A stretch of 64,000 bases of DNA, taken from Parashewanella tropica. GTDB taxonomy: Bacteria > Pseudomonadota > Gammaproteobacteria > Enterobacterales > Shewanellaceae. Under the pieces are notes generated by a model, which saw only the letters and a program-made list of their open reading frames with translations, ran no database searches and was not told the DNA's origin. A program made the translations under genes and the position numbers. Below are positions 61,048 through 64,000 of the stretch, piece by piece; the stretch's first letter is position 1, and each line of letters opens with the position of its first letter. The stretch spans positions 2,405,501-2,469,500 of the forward strand of contig NZ_CP037951.1 of assembly GCF_004358445.1 (NCBI RefSeq). The letters are read 5' to 3'.

Positions 61048-61877
61048 AAAAAGTGGTAATAGTTGTTGGCTTGGTTTTATCAATATTGCTGTATAAAGGG
61101 GTTTCACTTTATGCAGCCATCACTCCTCAAGCCAATACATTTTGGGAGTCCAGTCAACCTGATAACACTCTAAAGGTTGATCATCAGCTCTGGCAAACTT
61201 TGCTAGATAAATATTTAGTAGAAGAACAAAACTCTAGGTCTTTCGCTTATTCGTCCGTTTCAGCCGACGATAAAAAAGCACTAAAAGCTTACCTAAAACA
61301 GTTGAGTTCAATTGACCCAAGATCGTTAAATCGAAATGAGCAACTGGCATATTGGGTTAACTTATATAATGCGCTGACAATAGATCTCACCCTTAATCAC
61401 TACCCAATAAAATCAATTAAAGACATTGGTGATGGCATAACGGGGCCTTGGAATATCGAAGTTATTCAGATATCTGGTCAAGCAGTTACCCTCAACCAAA
61501 TTGAGCACAAAATTTTACGTCCAATATGGAAAGATCCACGAATCCATTATGTGATTAATTGTGCTAGTCGTGGATGCCCTGATCTTCCAACTAAAGCCTT
61601 AACCAGCCAAAATATTGAAGCGCAACTCAATCAGGCAGCGGTTAGATTTATCAATCAAACCAAAGGGGTAGATATTCAAAATGATCAATTAACCCTTTCG
61701 AGTATCTACAATTGGTTTTCTGAAGATTTTGGCAAAGATCGACATGCGTTAATTTCACACATCAACACATTTGCTAAGCCAAGTTTAAAAGCCGAACTCG
61801 CCAAAGACAAACCTTTGAACATCAAATTTCAATATGATTGGAAATTAAATTCGCCAACGGCAGGTCATTTAGATTAA
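61044..61877 (+). CDS. DUF547 domain protein, exported
   Basis: 277 aa. An N-terminal signal anchor spans about 5-26. The DUF547 domain covers about 90-220 with LAYWVNLYNALTIDL, HKILRPIWKDPRIHYVINCASRGCPDL and LSSIYNWFSEDFG. In arsenosugar gene clusters DUF547 proteins are common companions, but their function is unknown. Its conserved C-x-x-x-x-C-P stretch (NCASRGCP) may be catalytic; that is inference. Last gene before the second inverted-repeat element. Confidence 0.9.
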   Translation: MKKVVIVVGLVLSILLYKGVSLYAAITPQANTFWESSQPDNTLKVDHQLWQTLLDKYLVEEQNSRSFAYSSVSADDKKALKAYLKQLSSIDPRSLNRNEQLAYWVNLYNALTIDLTLNHYPIKSIKDIGDGITGPWNIEVIQISGQAVTLNQIEHKILRPIWKDPRIHYVINCASRGCPDLPTKALTSQNIEAQLNQAAVRFINQTKGVDIQNDQLTLSSIYNWFSEDFGKDRHALISHINTFAKPSLKAELAKDKPLNIKFQYDWKLNSPTAGHLD

Positions 61878-61889
61878 GTACACAAAAGT

Positions 61890-62121
61890 TTAACCTAAAA
61901 ACATCAGTTGGCTACGTTTTCAAGCGTAGAAAAAATGACTGATAGCAAGGCGTAGCTTGCAGCAAGTAGCCATTCTACTTGCAAAAGTTACAACACAGCT
62001 AGCGGTCATTTTGGCAAGCTTGCGGGCGTAGAGCCTTCACTCAATGACTGAAAGATGAGATGAGTTAAACCATATTGTATTTAATCATTTTTAAAGCGTT
62101 CAACTGATGTTTTTAGGTTAA
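61890..62121. repeat. MITE-like inverted-repeat element, copy 2, perfect terminal repeats
   Basis: 232 bp bounded by an exact 21-bp inverted repeat: TTAACCTAAAAACATCAGTT plus G at 61890-61910, and its complement at 62101-62121. Both ends carry TTAA. The core has CAAGGCG, a hairpin CAAGTAG-CCATT-CTACTTG, and CAACACAG..AGCGGT, the same layout as copy 1. No ORF. The right end lies 6 bp before the start codon of the ArsM fusion and provides its only AGG-type RBS. Confidence 0.8.
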
Positions 62122-62127
62122 CAATTA

Positions 62128-63963
62128 ATGATAAAACCACTACCAACACTTGTTGTCTTCTGTAAAAGACCAAAGCTACACCAAGGCAAACAACGCCTAA
62201 CAGAAGGTACAAGCCCCGAAAATGCGTTAGAGATTGCCAAAGCTTTACTGAGTTGCGCCATAGAAGACGCAAAAACTTGGAAAGGTAATGTTGTGCTAGC
62301 GTGTGCTCATCAACAAGATGAGCGCTGGATGCAAGCCCAATTACCTGAAGCAGAGGTGATGTCGCAATTGCCACTAGGAGAAGAAGGTAATCTTGGTAAG
62401 CGCCTTAACTATATTGATTCAACATTAAGAAGTCAGGGACATAAGCAAATCCTTTACATAGGTACTGATGCCCCAATCTTGAGTGAAAGTCATTATTCAT
62501 CAACACTGTCGGCTCTCAAAGACCATGATATCGTACTGAACCATGCTGATGATGGTGGTGTCGTCATTATGGCAAATAATCACCCTTGGCCTTATATCAG
62601 CCAGCTTTCATGGAGTACAAACACACTTGGCAAAGAGCTGGAAAATGCGTGCCAAACTCATCAATTATCTGTGACTTCAGCCCTTAGTGGTTACGATATT
62701 GATTATGTCTCCGATATCAAAAAGCTCTACCAAGATCTCCAAACTGATTTACGTCCAGCGCGACAATACCTGCTTTCTTTAATTACTGATTTATTTTCTT
62801 TGGATGTTCTCAAAATGACACAGAATTCCCAATGCTGTAGTACCAGCACAGAAACCAATGTTTCAGATAACAACACCCATAATGTTGTTAAAGATTATTA
62901 TGGAAAAGTACTTGAAAGCTCGGAGGATCTTCAAACCAACGCTTGCTGCACCGATGATGACTTATCATCTCAAATGAAAACCGTACTATCCAACATCCAT
63001 GACGAGGTACTTACCCGTTACTATGGCTGTGGATTGGTGACTCCTGAATCTCTCGAAGGTTGCCATATTCTTGATCTAGGCTGTGGTGCTGGACGTGATT
63101 GCTATGCCCTAGCCCAATTAGTTGGCGAAACTGGTTCTGTCATTGGTGTTGATATGACTGATGAGCAGCTTGCTGTTGCCAACAAACATATTGAGTATCA
63201 CCAGCATAAATTTGGCTACGCCGAGCCAAACACACGTTTTTTAAAAGGCTACATTGAAAGACTCAACGAGCTTAACATTCCTGACAACAGCATTGATATT
63301 GTCATATCAAACTGCGTCATTAATTTAAGCCCAGATAAACATGCGGTACTCAAAGAAGTCTTTCGCATTCTAAAGCCTGGTGGTGAGATCTATTTTTCAG
63401 ATGTATATGCCGATAGACGCGTTCCTCAACAATTAGTTGACGATCCACTACTATATGGAGAATGTCTAAGTGGTGCGCTGTATTGGAATGACTTTGAAAA
63501 TATCGCCAAACAAGTAGGTTTTGCCGAACCAAGATTAGTGACAAGTCGTGCCATAACGATTGATAACCCTGAGCTTGCTGCAAGGCTGAAAGATATCCAA
63601 TTTACATCTGCAACTTACCGTTTATTTAAAGCAGAACACCTTGAGCCTCAACCACAAAACTATGGTCAGCAAGTTACCTATTTAGGCACTATTGCTGAGC
63701 ATGAAACTGAATGGCAAATAGATGACACCACTTGTTTTACACGTGGCGTAACTACTCACGTTAGCGGAAATATATGGCACACCCTAAAGCAGTCTCGCTT
63801 TAGTCAACACTTCGTGTTTACCGATGAAGGTGAAGGTCACCTAGGTTTCTATCAATCACAAGCACTGAGAACAAGCGCTGATTTTGACTTTCAAAAAAGC
63901 TTAAGTAACACAAGTGCGAGCTGTTGTGCACCGACACAAACTACCAAAAAGAGTTGTTGCTAA
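62128..63963 (+). CDS. arsM: Fusion: arsenosugar-type glycosyltransferase (TIGR04282-like) plus ArsM arsenite methyltransferase
   Basis: 611 aa. Residues 1-215 match the short TIGR04282 glycosyltransferase of arsenosugar clusters (VVFCKRPKLHQGKQRL, YIGTDAPILSE, NHADDGGVVIM). Residues 240-611 are an ArsM of the Cyanidioschyzon type: Rossmann LDLGCGAGRDCYALAQL, SNCVINLSPDKHAV, SDVYADRRVP, LYGECLSGALY, and a C-terminal domain ending SCC. The four arsenic-binding cysteines align at about C273/274, C325, C396 and C446. An internal ATG at 62815 could start a separate ArsM but lacks a clear RBS, so I read one fused protein. SAM-dependent methylation of As(III) and sugar transfer would then be physically linked. 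Confidence 0.88.
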   Translation: MIKPLPTLVVFCKRPKLHQGKQRLTEGTSPENALEIAKALLSCAIEDAKTWKGNVVLACAHQQDERWMQAQLPEAEVMSQLPLGEEGNLGKRLNYIDSTLRSQGHKQILYIGTDAPILSESHYSSTLSALKDHDIVLNHADDGGVVIMANNHPWPYISQLSWSTNTLGKELENACQTHQLSVTSALSGYDIDYVSDIKKLYQDLQTDLRPARQYLLSLITDLFSLDVLKMTQNSQCCSTSTETNVSDNNTHNVVKDYYGKVLESSEDLQTNACCTDDDLSSQMKTVLSNIHDEVLTRYYGCGLVTPESLEGCHILDLGCGAGRDCYALAQLVGETGSVIGVDMTDEQLAVANKHIEYHQHKFGYAEPNTRFLKGYIERLNELNIPDNSIDIVISNCVINLSPDKHAVLKEVFRILKPGGEIYFSDVYADRRVPQQLVDDPLLYGECLSGALYWNDFENIAKQVGFAEPRLVTSRAITIDNPELAARLKDIQFTSATYRLFKAEHLEPQPQNYGQQVTYLGTIAEHETEWQIDDTTCFTRGVTTHVSGNIWHTLKQSRFSQHFVFTDEGEGHLGFYQSQALRTSADFDFQKSLSNTSASCCAPTQTTKKSCC

Positions 63964-64000
63964 TGAGTACGGCAGAGCAAGTGAATCATTGGACACACAC
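63963..64000 (+). CDS. Start of next gene (cut by window edge)
   Basis: The ATG at 63963-63965 overlaps the TAA of the ArsM fusion (TAATG), so it is translationally coupled and belongs to the same operon. Only 12 residues are visible (MSTAEQVNHWTH), too few to identify. A radical SAM ArsS would be the expected partner in an arsenosugar cluster, but nothing visible proves that. Confidence 0.6.
   Translation, partial: MSTAEQVNHWTH

Noticed and set aside
62815-63963. Separate ArsM gene starting at the internal ATG
   Set aside because: Reading frame is open and continuous from 62128, and no clear Shine-Dalgarno precedes the internal ATG; kept only as an alternative.

Overview
The window is about 40% G+C and reads as the chromosome of a marine gammaproteobacterium of the Shewanellaceae. 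That assignment is inferred from gene content and order, not from a search: aat-bpt-infA, clpA-clpS, cspD, monomeric icd, rluE-nudJ-mnmA-hflD-purB-roxA, leucine dehydrogenase, and a pst operon with unusually long PstC and PstA. The interspersed effector-like accessory genes would fit Parashewanella or a host-associated Shewanella. No rRNA, tRNA, CRISPR array or prophage was recognised.

Region by region. 1-4123 (minus): apbC/mrp, udk, then the tightly packed dcd-pabC-mltG-tmk run; metG is divergent. 6477-9450: an OGFr-like accessory gene, a Nif3 protein, a small conserved protein and a glycine-zipper protein. 9503-14380: an N-degron locus holding Aat, Bpt, ClpA and ClpS, with infA and cspD. 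14488-25012: housekeeping genes (icd, rluE, nudJ, mnmA, hflD, purB, roxA, leucine dehydrogenase). 25507-30957 (minus): ydiJ-DUF1285-marR-tnaC-tnaA, including a 27-codon tryptophanase leader peptide not annotated by ordinary ORF length limits. 31681-37432 (minus): pstC-pstA-pstB-phoU behind a Pho box, without pstS. 37537-41142: transporters, a HAD phosphatase, DUF2797 and DUF1415. 41188-48465: an accessory stretch with a secreted GDSL esterase, a protein with death-fold-like repeats, unknown proteins, an ABC exporter and an effector-like protein. 48525-53197 (minus): cold-shock protein, RlmA and the DUF1800/DUF1501 pair.

53923-64000 (plus) is the most unusual part. It holds an outer-membrane barrel, a cellulose-synthase-like GT2, a multi-spanning glycosyltransferase, a fusion of a flavoprotein oxidoreductase with a NapH-like Fe-S membrane protein, a DPM1-like GT2, a DUF547 protein, and a single polypeptide joining an arsenosugar-type glycosyltransferase to an ArsM arsenite methyltransferase with all four catalytic-type cysteines. 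The likely reading is a pathway making a methylated-arsenic sugar or glycolipid. Two short non-coding inverted-repeat (MITE-like) elements with a related core sit on either side of the oxidoreductase-GT2-DUF547 block, one supplying the last codons of the gene before it and the other abutting the start codon of the ArsM fusion.
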